Shown one piece after another: positions 26,955 to 35,337 of a DNA stretch of 64,000 nucleotides. Every line of letters starts with the position of its first letter. The first letter of the stretch is position 1. A program made the position numbers and the translations under genes. Source of the stretch: Aeromicrobium sp. Root236 (GTDB lineage: Bacteria; Actinomycetota; Actinomycetes; Propionibacteriales; Nocardioidaceae); contig NZ_LMIS01000001.1 of NCBI RefSeq assembly GCF_001428805.1, positions 2,797,075-2,861,074 on the forward strand, given 5' to 3'. Under the pieces are notes generated by a model that ran no database searches, had not been told where the DNA came from, and saw only the letters and a list, made by a program, of their open reading frames with translations.

Positions 26955-27842
26955 TTGCGTCTCGTCAGCTACGGCAGCAAGGCATCGTGGTCAGCCGGCA
27001 TCGTCCTCGAGGACGACGTCATCGACTTGAATGAGGCACTGTCTGCCACCGGCGATTTCCACGGTCAGTCGTTCGGGTCGGTCCGGGAGTTCCTGGAGGC
27101 GGCAGGTGGTCGGCTCGAGGACGTGGCAACCGCCATCGATCGGGCCGCAATCCACTCCACGCTTCCGGTGGTCGGGTCGGTCTCGTCGGTTCGCCTGGGT
27201 CCGCCGGTCCCTGACCCCAGCAAAGTCCTGTGCATCGGTCTGAACTATGCCGACCACGTGGGAGAGACGGGGCGGCAGCTTCCGTCCCATCCAGATGTGT
27301 TCTCCAAGTTCGACACCAGTCTGATCGGACCGACAGACGTGATCGCCGGGACCGACATCACAGAGAACCTCGACTTCGAGGGGGAGCTGGCGATCGTCAT
27401 CGGGCGGGTATGCAGTCGCGTGGATGAGTCCGAAGCACTGGGCTACGTGGCCGGCCTGACTGTCCTCAACGACATCACCGCTAGAGATCTGCAACACCGG
27501 GGCACCCAGTGGCTCGCGGGGAAGGCCTTGGACGACGCCACACCGTGCGGTCCTTTCCTGGTGACCCTCGATGAGGTCGGAGATCCGCAGACGCTCGACA
27601 TCCGCACCACCGTCAATGGCGTGGAGGTGCAGAGCTCCAACACCAAGAACATGATCTTCTCGGTCGCCAACGTCGTTGCGTACGTCAGCCAGTTCCTGAC
27701 GCTGCGCCCGGGGGACATCATCGCCACTGGGACACCTGAGGGCATCGGCGCGAAGCGGCAGCCTCCCCAGTGGCTGCAGGTTGGGGACGTCGTGACGGTC
27801 GAGCTCGAGCGCGTCGGAGTTCTCACGAACAGGGTTGGCTGA
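26955..27842 (+). CDS. Fumarylacetoacetate hydrolase (FAH) family protein (295 aa)
   Basis: An N-terminal domain of about 80 residues starts with RLVSYGSKASWSAGI. The FAH fold follows, with LCIGLNYADHVGETGR, metal-ligand region ENLDFEGELAIVIG and DITARDLQHRG, and ends GDIIATGTPEGIG. The family includes C-C bond hydrolases, decarboxylases and lactone-type ring openers acting with Mg2+. The TTG start at 26955 has AAGGAGAG 5 bases upstream. It belongs to the BVMO-ALDH operon and probably cleaves a downstream acylpyruvate or ring-opened acid. Confidence 0.9.
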   Translation: MRLVSYGSKASWSAGIVLEDDVIDLNEALSATGDFHGQSFGSVREFLEAAGGRLEDVATAIDRAAIHSTLPVVGSVSSVRLGPPVPDPSKVLCIGLNYADHVGETGRQLPSHPDVFSKFDTSLIGPTDVIAGTDITENLDFEGELAIVIGRVCSRVDESEALGYVAGLTVLNDITARDLQHRGTQWLAGKALDDATPCGPFLVTLDEVGDPQTLDIRTTVNGVEVQSSNTKNMIFSVANVVAYVSQFLTLRPGDIIATGTPEGIGAKRQPPQWLQVGDVVTVELERVGVLTNRVG

Positions 27843-27998
27843 TCGCGGTGGCCTGGGAGCGCGAGATCAGCATCGGACTCGCGCTGGCGTCGACGCGCGA
27901 TCAAGCCGAAGTCGACGAGACCTCCGAGTCGCCGACTCTGGTGGAGGTGTTTCGCCGGCGCCGGCGAGCTCGCTCCGCACGTCTCCGTCGGCACCGCG

Positions 27999-28018
27999 CC
28001 TCACGAACGTAAGCACGG
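27999..28018. promoter_or_regulatory. Weak match to the CCTWAC-type operator upstream of the TetR gene
   Basis: CCTCACGAACGTAAGCACGG matches the site at 40553-40572 at 14 of 20 positions, but only five of ten base pairs are symmetric. It lies about 77 bases before the TetR start. It may be chance. Confidence 0.2.
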
Positions 28019-28094
28019 AGCGGATGTAGGGTTGATTCCACCTACCGACCCTTGCGGGAATTCATGGACCACCCGCCGACCGCTGACGGACAAC

Positions 28095-28745
28095 ATGCCA
28101 TCTGATGAGAGGTTCGCTGCGCGCGACGCGCTCGAAGAACATTTGAGCACGTTCGACTGGTCTTCCCAGTCGCCCACCAAGGTTCGGATCCTCGAGGCCT
28201 TCCTCAAGCTGACGACTGCCCACGGTTTCGATGCTGTCTCGATGCGGATGATCGCGAAGATGGTCAACATCAAGCCGCCCAGCATCTACAGCCACTACGA
28301 GGACGGGAAGGATGAGATCGTCAGGGAGGCGCTGCGCTGGTACTTCTACCAGTTCGGGTGCGCGCTGTTCGAAGCGGTGGACGAGGCCGAGGATGCGGAT
28401 CAGTTCTGGGATGCGATGGTTCGTGTCCACTTCACCCGTCAGGTCACGTTGCCCGAGAGCAATTTGTGGGACCTGCTCGTCGCGACCGACCGTATGGTGG
28501 GGATCCTTCCAGCACCCGTCAGGGCCGAGGTCTACGTCTGGATCGACCTCTATGAAGACATGTATGGCACGACCGCCCGTGATCTTGGATTCTCTGACTC
28601 GGGCAATGCCGTCAAGGTGGTGATTGCTCTGCTGGAGAGCGCCACCCGATGGGCGGACTGGGACGGCACCGAAGCGAACCTGACCAAGCAGGCGGAGTGG
28701 TCGATTGCGCTGTCCCGCTCGATCCTGCGCGACCAGTCCGGCTAA
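28095..28745 (+). CDS. TetR-family transcriptional regulator (216 aa)
   Basis: The DNA-binding domain includes KVRILEAFLKLTTAHGFDAV and MRMIAKMVNIKPPSIYSHYE, where helix 3 is followed by the usual Tyr-His contact pattern. The sensor domain has an aromatic-rich stretch (LRWYFYQFGCALF). ATG 28095 was chosen; a TTG at 28032 would add 21 residues not seen in the family. It follows the BVMO-ALDH-FAH operon and ends tail-to-tail with the ABM gene (4-base overlap). It may repress the ketone-degradation genes. Confidence 0.85.
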   Translation: MPSDERFAARDALEEHLSTFDWSSQSPTKVRILEAFLKLTTAHGFDAVSMRMIAKMVNIKPPSIYSHYEDGKDEIVREALRWYFYQFGCALFEAVDEAEDADQFWDAMVRVHFTRQVTLPESNLWDLLVATDRMVGILPAPVRAEVYVWIDLYEDMYGTTARDLGFSDSGNAVKVVIALLESATRWADWDGTEANLTKQAEWSIALSRSILRDQSG

Positions 28746-29059
28746 CCCGTGACGAGCTGCCCCCGCTGAGCTGCGCCTGCGGCAATTGCGGTGCCGATCA
28801 CCAGTGTCGGAGGCTCCATCAAGCTACCCATGATGGCGTCCTGCACACGACGTATTGTGCTTCCCTTGGCGTGGTTGTCCAGCGCATCTTGGGAGGCCCA
28901 CTGCTCGACGAAGAACAAGGCGGCACCTGCCTGGTACAGGGCGTACAGCTCACACCTCACTTCATCGTGAACCGCCGGGATCGAATAGACCAGGGCCGCT
29001 CGTACTTCAGCGAGATGATCGGGCTTGGGGACGATCGTGGCGACAACGACGACAGACAT
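28742..29059 (-). CDS. Antibiotic biosynthesis monooxygenase (ABM) domain protein (105 aa)
   Basis: The dimeric ferredoxin-like ABM fold is shown by VVVVATIVPKPDHLAEVRAA, then CELYALYQAGAALFFVEQWA and DALDNHAKG. This is the pattern of putative quinol monooxygenases and heme- or polyketide-related small enzymes. The start at 29059 was chosen over one 17 codons upstream, which would overlap nothing conserved. It may be the last gene of the minus-strand operon beginning at 31262, since only about 60 bases separate it from the isomerase. Role unknown. Confidence 0.8.
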   Translation of the reverse strand: MSVVVVATIVPKPDHLAEVRAALVYSIPAVHDEVRCELYALYQAGAALFFVEQWASQDALDNHAKGSTIRRVQDAIMGSLMEPPTLVIGTAIAAGAAQRGQLVTG

Positions 29060-29118
29060 CGGGCTCCAGGGGTTTGTTGATGGGTGACCCGACAGAGGAA
29101 GCCGGGTCACCCATTCGA

Positions 29119-30123
29119 CTAGCGGTGTATGTGCGCGAGTTCTTTGCGGAAGTACTCCAGCGACGCGCGGATCTCACCTCGAGGGTCAGGCGACATGTCG
29201 ATCTCCGCGATTCCCCAGCCGTGCCAGTCGGTATCGCGCAGGGCGTTCGTCCATGCCGTCCAGTCGACAACTCCACCACCAAGGATCTTGAAGTAGGTGA
29301 GCATCGTGTCGTGGCGGATCATGTACGGACCGGTCAGCGAGTGCGGCGCAAGAGTGCCGGTGCAGTCCTTCCAGTGCAGGACCGGAGCACGGTCAGCGTG
29401 CCGTCGAAGGATCTCCACAGGGTCGCCGCCGTCGAGTGCGACGTGTCCGGCGTCGACGCACAGGAGCACGGTCTCGGGGTCCGTCAAGGACATGAACTGA
29501 TCGACGTCATCCGTGCGTGAGCACAGAGAGTATGCATCGGTGTGGATCGCGAGACGTACGCCCTCTCGGCCGACGAGTTCGCCCATCCGGTTGAAGTGCT
29601 CTGCCGACCGCTTCATCAGCTGCTCGTCGATCGGGCCGTCGAACGCGGCCCGGGAGGCCTCGACGCCGATGGTGTCAGGGAACCCCCCGCGCGGGGGAGT
29701 GCCGGTCACGATGGTGTCGCACCCGAGTGACTTCACCAACGCGGCGTGCCTCGCCATGTCTTCGTCTGCGGTGCGCTGGGCGGCCGCTGCGGCGTCGGCG
29801 TCGGGTGCCTCGAGGATGTCGGTGAGCCAACCGCCGAGGGCGATGCTCGACGACAAGGAGAGTCCGCGTGACGCGAGCGCAGCGGCGACACCTTCCGCAT
29901 CGCCGTAAGCGCGCAGAACGTTCACCCACCCACCCGGCGACGGGCCGAGCTCGATGGCTTCGAGCCCGACCTCTGCGACCTCATCGAGCATCCGGTTGAA
30001 GAAGCGCCGCGGGTCGTGGGCGAACTCGGCCTCCCAGTCGACGTAGGCGATGTCGGCGGGCAATCCCCAGTACGCTGGATCGTAGAAAGTGACGAGGTCG
30101 GTTCCCCAGCGGATGTTGCTCAT
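29119..30123 (-). CDS. Sugar phosphate isomerase/epimerase family protein, IolE-like TIM barrel (334 aa)
   Basis: A xylose isomerase-like TIM barrel: EVGLEAIELGPSPGGW near the N-terminus, then metal-ligand regions in AIHTDAYSLCSRTDDVDQF, LCVDAGHVAL and GWGIAEIDMS. Relatives include inosose dehydratase IolE, hydroxypyruvate isomerase and ketose epimerases. The start at 30123 overlaps the stop of the Gfo/Idh/MocA gene by 4 bases, so the pair is coupled. A dehydrogenase plus IolE-like partner is the core of inositol-like catabolism: oxidise a hydroxyl, then dehydrate or isomerise the ketone. Confidence 0.85.
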   Translation of the reverse strand: MSNIRWGTDLVTFYDPAYWGLPADIAYVDWEAEFAHDPRRFFNRMLDEVAEVGLEAIELGPSPGGWVNVLRAYGDAEGVAAALASRGLSLSSSIALGGWLTDILEAPDADAAAAAQRTADEDMARHAALVKSLGCDTIVTGTPPRGGFPDTIGVEASRAAFDGPIDEQLMKRSAEHFNRMGELVGREGVRLAIHTDAYSLCSRTDDVDQFMSLTDPETVLLCVDAGHVALDGGDPVEILRRHADRAPVLHWKDCTGTLAPHSLTGPYMIRHDTMLTYFKILGGGVVDWTAWTNALRDTDWHGWGIAEIDMSPDPRGEIRASLEYFRKELAHIHR

Positions 30124-31262
30124 CGTGTCCTCCGCTCGACATCGACCCAGTTGCCGGTCTGGGCCGACTCCATGACGGCGCCGATCACCTGCTGCACGTG
30201 AGTTGCGTCAGCGAAGTCAGCCGCGGGCACGTCCTCGCCGCGGATCGACCGAACGAAGCGCTGAAAGAGAATGGCGGTGCCATCGACGTATCCGGTGCCC
30301 ATGCCGCCGACCGGCCACCAGATGTCCTCGTGCTGGTCGCTCAGGACGATCGTTCTCAGGCCTTCTTGATCTGCGGGGTCCGACTTGAGGCTGATCTTGA
30401 CCTCCTCCCGATGGTTCCAGTCGAACTCGACTGTTCCGAGGGTCGTCTCGAGAACGAAGAACAGGCGGTTCTTTCGGCCGGCCGAATACATGCTGGCTGC
30501 GAACGAGCCGATGGCTCCGTTGTCGAACTCCGCGAGCCAGAGAGCAGCATCTTCAAGCAGATCCTGCTCGACACGGTCAGCCTCGGGCGCCCATCCCACA
30601 TCCGTGCCGGGAGCCTTGCTTCGAGCCAGCGCATTCGTTCGGACCACGTCACCGACGAGGTATTCCGCGAGGTCGATGATGTGCGAACCGGTATCGCCGA
30701 CGACGCCGGAGCCGCCAGCGCTCTTCTTCGACCGCCAACCCGAGAGCTCAACCCGACCGAGGCGCTGGTCCTGAAGGTAGTGGCCCCGGAACTGTAGAGG
30801 CAGGCCCAGAGTGCCGTCGTCCAGGAGGCGCTTGATGAAGGTCACGGCTGGGGTGTGCCGGTAGTTGAACCCCACGTGGGCAACGACTCCGGCCTTCTCG
30901 GCAGCCTGGACCATCGCGAAGGCGTCGTCGGTGTCGTTGGTGATGGGCTTCTCAACGATCACATGCTTGCCGGCAGCGATGGCGGCGAGAGCGATCTCAG
31001 CGTGTGAGTCGGGTGGGGTGGTGATGTCGACGATGTCGATGTCATCTCGGGTGACGACCTCGCGCCAGTCCGTGCTCCACTTATCCCAACCGAATCGGGC
31101 CGCCGAGCTGGCAGCGCGATCCTCATCCGCGTCGACCAGCACGCTCTTGCGCACGGTGCCGCCGATGTCGTTGGCGATCGGTGCCAATGCCCATCCGAGG
31201 CTGTGGGCATAACCCATGAATCCGGCGCCGCCGACAATGGCGACTCGCAGCTCTTTCGTCAT
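30120..31262 (-). CDS. Gfo/Idh/MocA-family oxidoreductase (380 aa)
   Basis: The NAD(P)-binding motif VGGAGFMG is at the N-terminus, the family EKP motif (HVIVEKP) at 104-106, and the catalytic-domain pieces GDTGSHIIDLAEYLVGD provide the Asp and His of the active site. Members oxidise a sugar or cyclitol hydroxyl to a ketone. AGGAG precedes the start at 31262. It is divergent from another Gfo/Idh/MocA gene at 31535 and coupled to the IolE-like gene. An IolG-like role is inferred from context. Confidence 0.88.
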   Translation of the reverse strand: MTKELRVAIVGGAGFMGYAHSLGWALAPIANDIGGTVRKSVLVDADEDRAASSAARFGWDKWSTDWREVVTRDDIDIVDITTPPDSHAEIALAAIAAGKHVIVEKPITNDTDDAFAMVQAAEKAGVVAHVGFNYRHTPAVTFIKRLLDDGTLGLPLQFRGHYLQDQRLGRVELSGWRSKKSAGGSGVVGDTGSHIIDLAEYLVGDVVRTNALARSKAPGTDVGWAPEADRVEQDLLEDAALWLAEFDNGAIGSFAASMYSAGRKNRLFFVLETTLGTVEFDWNHREEVKISLKSDPADQEGLRTIVLSDQHEDIWWPVGGMGTGYVDGTAILFQRFVRSIRGEDVPAADFADATHVQQVIGAVMESAQTGNWVDVERRTR

Positions 31263-31534
31263 TTTTCTCCTGTGTCAACGATGAGTCGATCTCGCGATGC
31301 GACGTGTCCACGGTTGTGTGGCCACTGATCCTTCATGACGGTAGTGAAGGGCCGCGGATGGTTCTTGTGCTTCTCAGCCCGGTTAGTTGAATGTCCACGC
31401 CATCGCCGGTGCCTCGACACTTCGGCACTCAGGTGCAAGTTGAGGGCAGGAACGAACTAGCGGACGTTAGGCAACGATATTACGCTTCGAGGCATGAATC
31501 TGATCCTGATGCGAATGACCGGAGGTTGGCTCTG
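31263..31534. promoter_or_regulatory. Divergent promoter region between two Gfo/Idh/MocA genes
   Basis: This 272-base region must hold both promoters. It contains ACGTTAG at 31463-31469, the core of the operator at 40553-40572, but only about 11 of 20 flanking positions agree. No coding frame is supported. Confidence 0.35.
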
Positions 31535-32416
31535 ATGGTGGCGCTGCGTGTGGGACTGGTGGGTGCTGGACCGTGGGCCAAGTTGTTTCACGGCCCGATG
31601 GTCACTGGAGGCCCCGAGACAGAGCTGGTTGCGGTGTGGGCCAGGAGAGCCGACGCGGCGCAAGAGCTCGCCTCGGACCTCGGATCCAAAGCCGTCGACT
31701 CGTACGACGAGCTGCTCGATCAGGTTGACGCCGTGGTCTTCGCGGTGCCGCCAGATGCACAGGCGGACTACGCGATCAAGGCAGCGGAGGCAGGTAAGGC
31801 ACTACTGCTGGAGAAGCCCCTGGGTCTGAGCCTCAAGCGGGCTGAAGAGGTTGCTGACGCCGTGAACGCCTCCGGCGTGGTCAACCAGATCATGTTCACG
31901 AACCGTTACACCGATCACGTTCGTGCATTCTTGGCGGAAGCGTCGTCGAGGACACCGATCGGTGCCATGGCCAACTTCATCAACGGAGCGTGTCTTCCGG
32001 GCGGCACATTCGCAACCCCTTGGCGAATCGAGCTCGGTGCAATCCTCGACCTCGGCCCTCACGTCTTCGATCTCCTCGATGCCGCGGTTGGTCCCATCGC
32101 CGAGATCAGGGCCGCGGGCGATCCGCGGCGCTGGGTGGCGGTCACCGCCGAGCACGAGAACGGTGCGGTCAGTCAGGCAGGCCTGTCGCTGAACAGCACG
32201 GTGCAATCGGACGTGACCGACGTGCGACTCTTCACCGAGCAGGGCGAGCTCAGCACCTCGTTCGTCGCGGCTGACACCGGGCCCAACACGCCCGGGACGA
32301 TTCGCTCGGAATTCGCGGCCGCCGTTGCGTCCGGCACGCCGCACGAGCTGGATGTCAACCGGGCGCTCTACCTTCAGCGGCTCATTGACCAGGCAGCCCG
32401 CTCGTTGACCAACTGA
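31535..32416 (+). CDS. Gfo/Idh/MocA-family oxidoreductase, short form (293 aa)
   Basis: It begins MVALRVGLVGAGPWAKLFHG with the dinucleotide fold, has LLEKPLG (EKP at 93-95), and LGPHVFDLLDAAVGP with the catalytic His region. At 293 residues it is shorter than the 330-390 usual for the family, and most of the loss is in the C-terminal sheet domain. ATG 31535 has GGAGG 9 bases upstream; upstream in-frame sequence is not conserved. It ends at a strong bidirectional hairpin. Probably a second cyclitol or sugar dehydrogenase. Confidence 0.85.
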   Translation: MVALRVGLVGAGPWAKLFHGPMVTGGPETELVAVWARRADAAQELASDLGSKAVDSYDELLDQVDAVVFAVPPDAQADYAIKAAEAGKALLLEKPLGLSLKRAEEVADAVNASGVVNQIMFTNRYTDHVRAFLAEASSRTPIGAMANFINGACLPGGTFATPWRIELGAILDLGPHVFDLLDAAVGPIAEIRAAGDPRRWVAVTAEHENGAVSQAGLSLNSTVQSDVTDVRLFTEQGELSTSFVAADTGPNTPGTIRSEFAAAVASGTPHELDVNRALYLQRLIDQAARSLTN

Positions 32417-32419
32417 GCT

Positions 32420-32456
32420 GACTGGTCCGTCGGCAGGTCTTGCCGACGGACCAGTC
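32420..32456. terminator. Perfect 16-bp bidirectional hairpin terminator
   Basis: GACTGGTCCGTCGGCA (32420-32435) pairs perfectly with TGCCGACGGACCAGTC (32441-32456) around a 5-base loop. It separates two converging genes, the dehydrogenase ending at 32416 and the GntR gene ending at 32484. Confidence 0.9.
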
Positions 32457-32483
32457 GCCTCCGAGTCCGGGGCCGCCCTCTAC

Positions 32484-33284
32484 TCAGGCGAGGAGCGTTC
32501 CGGCTCGCAACGAGGTGCCGCGAAGATCTGATTGCAGCTCGACGCCCTCCGGGTAGACGATGTGGGCATACTCCACGCCTCGTCCTTGAGTGTCGAAGGC
32601 GACGCGGTGAGCGACCATGACCGGTGCTGCGGCCTCGATTCCCAGGTGGGTGGCCTCGCTGGCGGTCGCTTGACGAACGCTCACGCGTTGCTGGCCGCCG
32701 ACAAGCTCGACACCGCAAACTTGGTGGAGAAGGTTGTAGAGGCCGTCCTTCTCGAGCTGCTCGCGGGTGAGATGGGCATCGTCGGGCAGCGCCAGGTACG
32801 TGTAGATCATCACGAGCGGTTGGCCATCGGCGTAGCGAACCCGTTTGACATGAAAGAGCTTGCGGCCCGGCTCGAGATTGAGCTCCTCGGTGATGGGCGA
32901 CTGGGCGGCGAGCGTCTCGATGAGGAGCACCTTGGTCGAGGGGCTTCGCCCACTGCTCAAAAGGTCACGATGCAAGCTGCTGAGTCCAACGCCGCGGGTG
33001 ATCCCGGTGCGCAGCGCGAAGGCGCCGACCCCGCGCTGCGAATGCACGACGCCCTCTGCGGACAGGCGCTTCATGGCTTGACGCAGGGTGGGGCGGCTGA
33101 CGCCGAGTGCCTTGGCCATGTCGTTCTCGGGCGGCAAGGGGACGCCGGGCGGGTAGTGCAGCTCCTGTATGAGCTGTCGCAAGGTTTCTCCGCACTGCCA
33201 ATGAAGTGCCGTCGCTCCCGATCGAGTCAAGGGGACGTCAGCCAGCCGGGCCAGGAGCTCGGCTTGCGCGTTCAGGGCACTCAC
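32484..33284 (-). CDS. GntR-family regulator with UTRA domain, HutC subfamily (about 266 aa)
   Basis: The winged helix-turn-helix covers HYPPGVPLPPENDMAKALGVS and RPTLRQAMKRLSAEGVV. The UTRA ligand domain follows, with LEPGRKLFHVKRVRYADGQP and LVMIYTYLALPD. The start is uncertain: GTG at 33284, or ATGs at 33311 and 33329, and none has a clear ribosome site, so the message may be leaderless. It is divergent from the cyclase-kinase-AraC operon, whose promoter overlaps a CATCTTG direct repeat, its likely target. Confidence 0.88.
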   Translation of the reverse strand: MSALNAQAELLARLADVPLTRSGATALHWQCGETLRQLIQELHYPPGVPLPPENDMAKALGVSRPTLRQAMKRLSAEGVVHSQRGVGAFALRTGITRGVGLSSLHRDLLSSGRSPSTKVLLIETLAAQSPITEELNLEPGRKLFHVKRVRYADGQPLVMIYTYLALPDDAHLTREQLEKDGLYNLLHQVCGVELVGGQQRVSVRQATASEATHLGIEAAAPVMVAHRVAFDTQGRGVEYAHIVYPEGVELQSDLRGTSLRAGTLLA

Positions 33285-33318
33285 CGGGACACAATAACAT
33301 CTGGGAAGCATGTGCGTA

Positions 33319-33351
33319 CATCTTGACATCTTGTAAAGGTCTGCCTAGTGT
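33319..33351 (+). promoter_or_regulatory. Consensus-like promoter with overlapping direct repeat, before the cyclase gene
   Basis: TTGACA (33323-33328) and TAGTGT (33346-33351) are spaced by exactly 17 bases. CATCTTG occurs twice in 8-base register (33319-33325 and 33327-33333), overlapping the -35 box. This would place a regulator, probably the divergent GntR protein, on the promoter. Confidence 0.6.
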
Positions 33352-33419
33352 CCTGGGTCATACGGCTGGAGCGATGGAGTTCGCCGCAGCATTGGACACC
33401 ACGTACTGAGGAGCCACTC

Positions 33420-34391
33420 GTGAATGATCAGGGTCCCCGCACGATCGCTGACTTGCTGGGTTCGGCGCCCCTGAGCAATTGGGGCAAGTGGGGTCCTGAC
33501 GATGAAGTCGGGAGCCTCAACTACCTCACGCCGTCCGAGGTGCTCCGTGGCGTGGCGAGCGTGGTGAGCGGTGAGGTCTTCACTCTCCAGACTCCGGTAG
33601 GCATCCCTGCCGAGGCGGGCGAGCCCGTCTGGCCTGACCGGAGCCGGGCCGTTCGTACCCAGGTTGTCGACGAGTCGTCCTTCGTGCGCGGAGACAAGGA
33701 GACTCCGTCCAGCGGGCACCACTGGGCCGACGACAAGATCGAAATGTTCCTTCAAGGCTCGACGCAGTACGACGCGCTGGGGCATGTCTGGTACGACGAT
33801 CAGATCTGGAACGGGTACTCCGCAGACACCACGATCGGAGGCCTGTCAAAGGCGTCGGTCCTCCCGATCGGGCAGAGGGGCGTTGCAGGCCGTGGAGTGC
33901 TGATCGACATGGCGCGGCATCGCGGCAAGGCAGTTCTTGATCGTGGCGAGGCATTCGATCACGAGGATCTGCTGGAGGCCGCGGCGGCTCAAGGCGTCGT
34001 CGTCGAGAAGCACGACATCTTGATGATTCGTACGGGGTGGATCGGCTCCTACTACTCGCGCACTCGGGAGGACTTCTACCAAGACTGGACCGAGCCGGGG
34101 CTCGTCTACAGCCGGGAGCTTGTGTCGTGGTTCAAGAACCTTGAGATCCCCAACCTCGTCACCGACACGATGGCGAACGAACGTAGTCGCGACCCGGGGA
34201 CCGAGATCGAGATTCCCCTTCACTCGGCGTTGATGCGAAACCTGGGTATCGCGATGACAGAGCTGTGCCTGCTCGAGGACCTGGCTGACGCGTGCGCGGA
34301 GGACAACCGCTGGACGTTCCTCTATACCGCCGCGCCGCTCAAGGTGGCTGGGGCGAGCGGCGCGCCGGTCAACCCTGTCGTGATCCGCTGA
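33420..34391 (+). CDS. Cyclase-family (kynurenine formamidase-like) metal-dependent hydrolase (323 aa)
   Basis: PF04199-type features are GKWGPDDEVGSLNYL near the N-terminus and the metal-binding stretch TQYDALGHVWYDD (about 115-127), a variant of HxGTHxD typical of the large COG1878 proteins. RGVLIDMARHRG and MIRTGWIG follow. These enzymes hydrolyse amides, lactones or ring systems with a divalent metal. GTG 33420 has GAGGAG upstream. It is followed one base later by the IolC-like kinase, so it acts in the same pathway. A ring-opening or lactonase step replacing IolD is an appealing but unproven idea. Confidence 0.85.
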   Translation: MNDQGPRTIADLLGSAPLSNWGKWGPDDEVGSLNYLTPSEVLRGVASVVSGEVFTLQTPVGIPAEAGEPVWPDRSRAVRTQVVDESSFVRGDKETPSSGHHWADDKIEMFLQGSTQYDALGHVWYDDQIWNGYSADTTIGGLSKASVLPIGQRGVAGRGVLIDMARHRGKAVLDRGEAFDHEDLLEAAAAQGVVVEKHDILMIRTGWIGSYYSRTREDFYQDWTEPGLVYSRELVSWFKNLEIPNLVTDTMANERSRDPGTEIEIPLHSALMRNLGIAMTELCLLEDLADACAEDNRWTFLYTAAPLKVAGASGAPVNPVVIR

Positions 34392-34392
34392 C

Positions 34393-35337
34393 ATGGATGT
34401 CATGGTCGCCGGCCGAGTCTGCATCGACCTCTACCCGCAACAGGTTGGGGTTTCCCTGGCGGACGTGACCTCGTTCAGCAAGTCGATCGGTGGTAGCGCG
34501 GCGAACGTCGCTGTAGCCGTCGCCAGGCACGGCCGCGATGTCGCGCTCCTGACGCGCACCGGCGCGGATGCCTTCGGCGCCTACGCAGAGCGAGAGCTCC
34601 GCGGGCTCGGAGTCGACACGACCTGGGTCACACCTGTGAACGGGATGAACTCGGTGCTGACGTTCTGCGAGATGTTCCCACCGGATGATTTCCCTCTCCA
34701 CATCTTCCGCAATCCCACCGCGCCGGACATGTTCCTGACGACTGATGACATCCCACTCGATCTGGTGGCCGACGTGCCTGTCTACTTCGCGACCGCTACG
34801 GGGCTGTCACGGGAGCCTTCGCGGTCGGCGCATCATGCGGCCTGGGCGAGCCGAGGCCGGCGGGCCAACACGATCCTCGACCTCGACTACCGGCCGGGCT
34901 TCTGGGCCAGCGAGGAGGAGGCCTCGGTCGCCGTGAGCGAGGCGTTGGCGCATGTGACGGTCGCGATCGGCAACCTTGAGGAGTGCCGAGTCGCCGTTGG
35001 GGAGACCGAGCCCGACCGCGCGGCGGAGGCGCTGCTTGACCGCGGGGTGGAGATCGCTGTGGTGAAGATGGGGCCGCGGGGGGTGTTGGCCTGGACACGC
35101 GAGGAACGAGTCGAGGTCGCGCCGCTCTCGATTGACGTCGTCAACGGACTCGGAGCTGGGGACGCGTTCGGAGGAGCGTTCTGCCACGGCTTGCTCGAAA
35201 ATTGGAGTCTCGATCGAACGCTCCAGTTCGCCAACGGCGCCGGCGCTCTTGTCGCGACTCAGTTCGAGTGCTCGACGGCGATGCCGACGTCGGCTGCTGT
35301 CGAGGAATTTCTTCGTACATCTGGAGTGGCGAGCTGA
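34393..35337 (+). CDS. PfkB-family carbohydrate kinase, IolC-like (314 aa)
   Basis: PfkB signature 1 is GGSAANVAVA at 33-42. Signature 2 is GLGAGDAFGG near 252-261, with the catalytic Asp. DYRPGFW at 165-171 followed by ASEEEA matches 5-dehydro-2-deoxygluconokinase (IolC) more than ribo- or fructokinases. It phosphorylates a sugar acid or deoxy-keto acid with ATP in the cytoplasm. The start lies immediately after the cyclase stop, and the stop overlaps the AraC start (TGATG). IolC identity is from motif recognition and context; 2-keto-3-deoxygluconate kinase is the alternative. Confidence 0.8.
   Translation: MDVMVAGRVCIDLYPQQVGVSLADVTSFSKSIGGSAANVAVAVARHGRDVALLTRTGADAFGAYAERELRGLGVDTTWVTPVNGMNSVLTFCEMFPPDDFPLHIFRNPTAPDMFLTTDDIPLDLVADVPVYFATATGLSREPSRSAHHAAWASRGRRANTILDLDYRPGFWASEEEASVAVSEALAHVTVAIGNLEECRVAVGETEPDRAAEALLDRGVEIAVVKMGPRGVLAWTREERVEVAPLSIDVVNGLGAGDAFGGAFCHGLLENWSLDRTLQFANGAGALVATQFECSTAMPTSAAVEEFLRTSGVAS

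Noticed and set aside
31463-31469. Fourth CCTWAC-type operator before the Gfo/Idh/MocA gene
   Set aside because: Only the ACGTTAG core matches (about 11 of 20 positions) and symmetry is poor.
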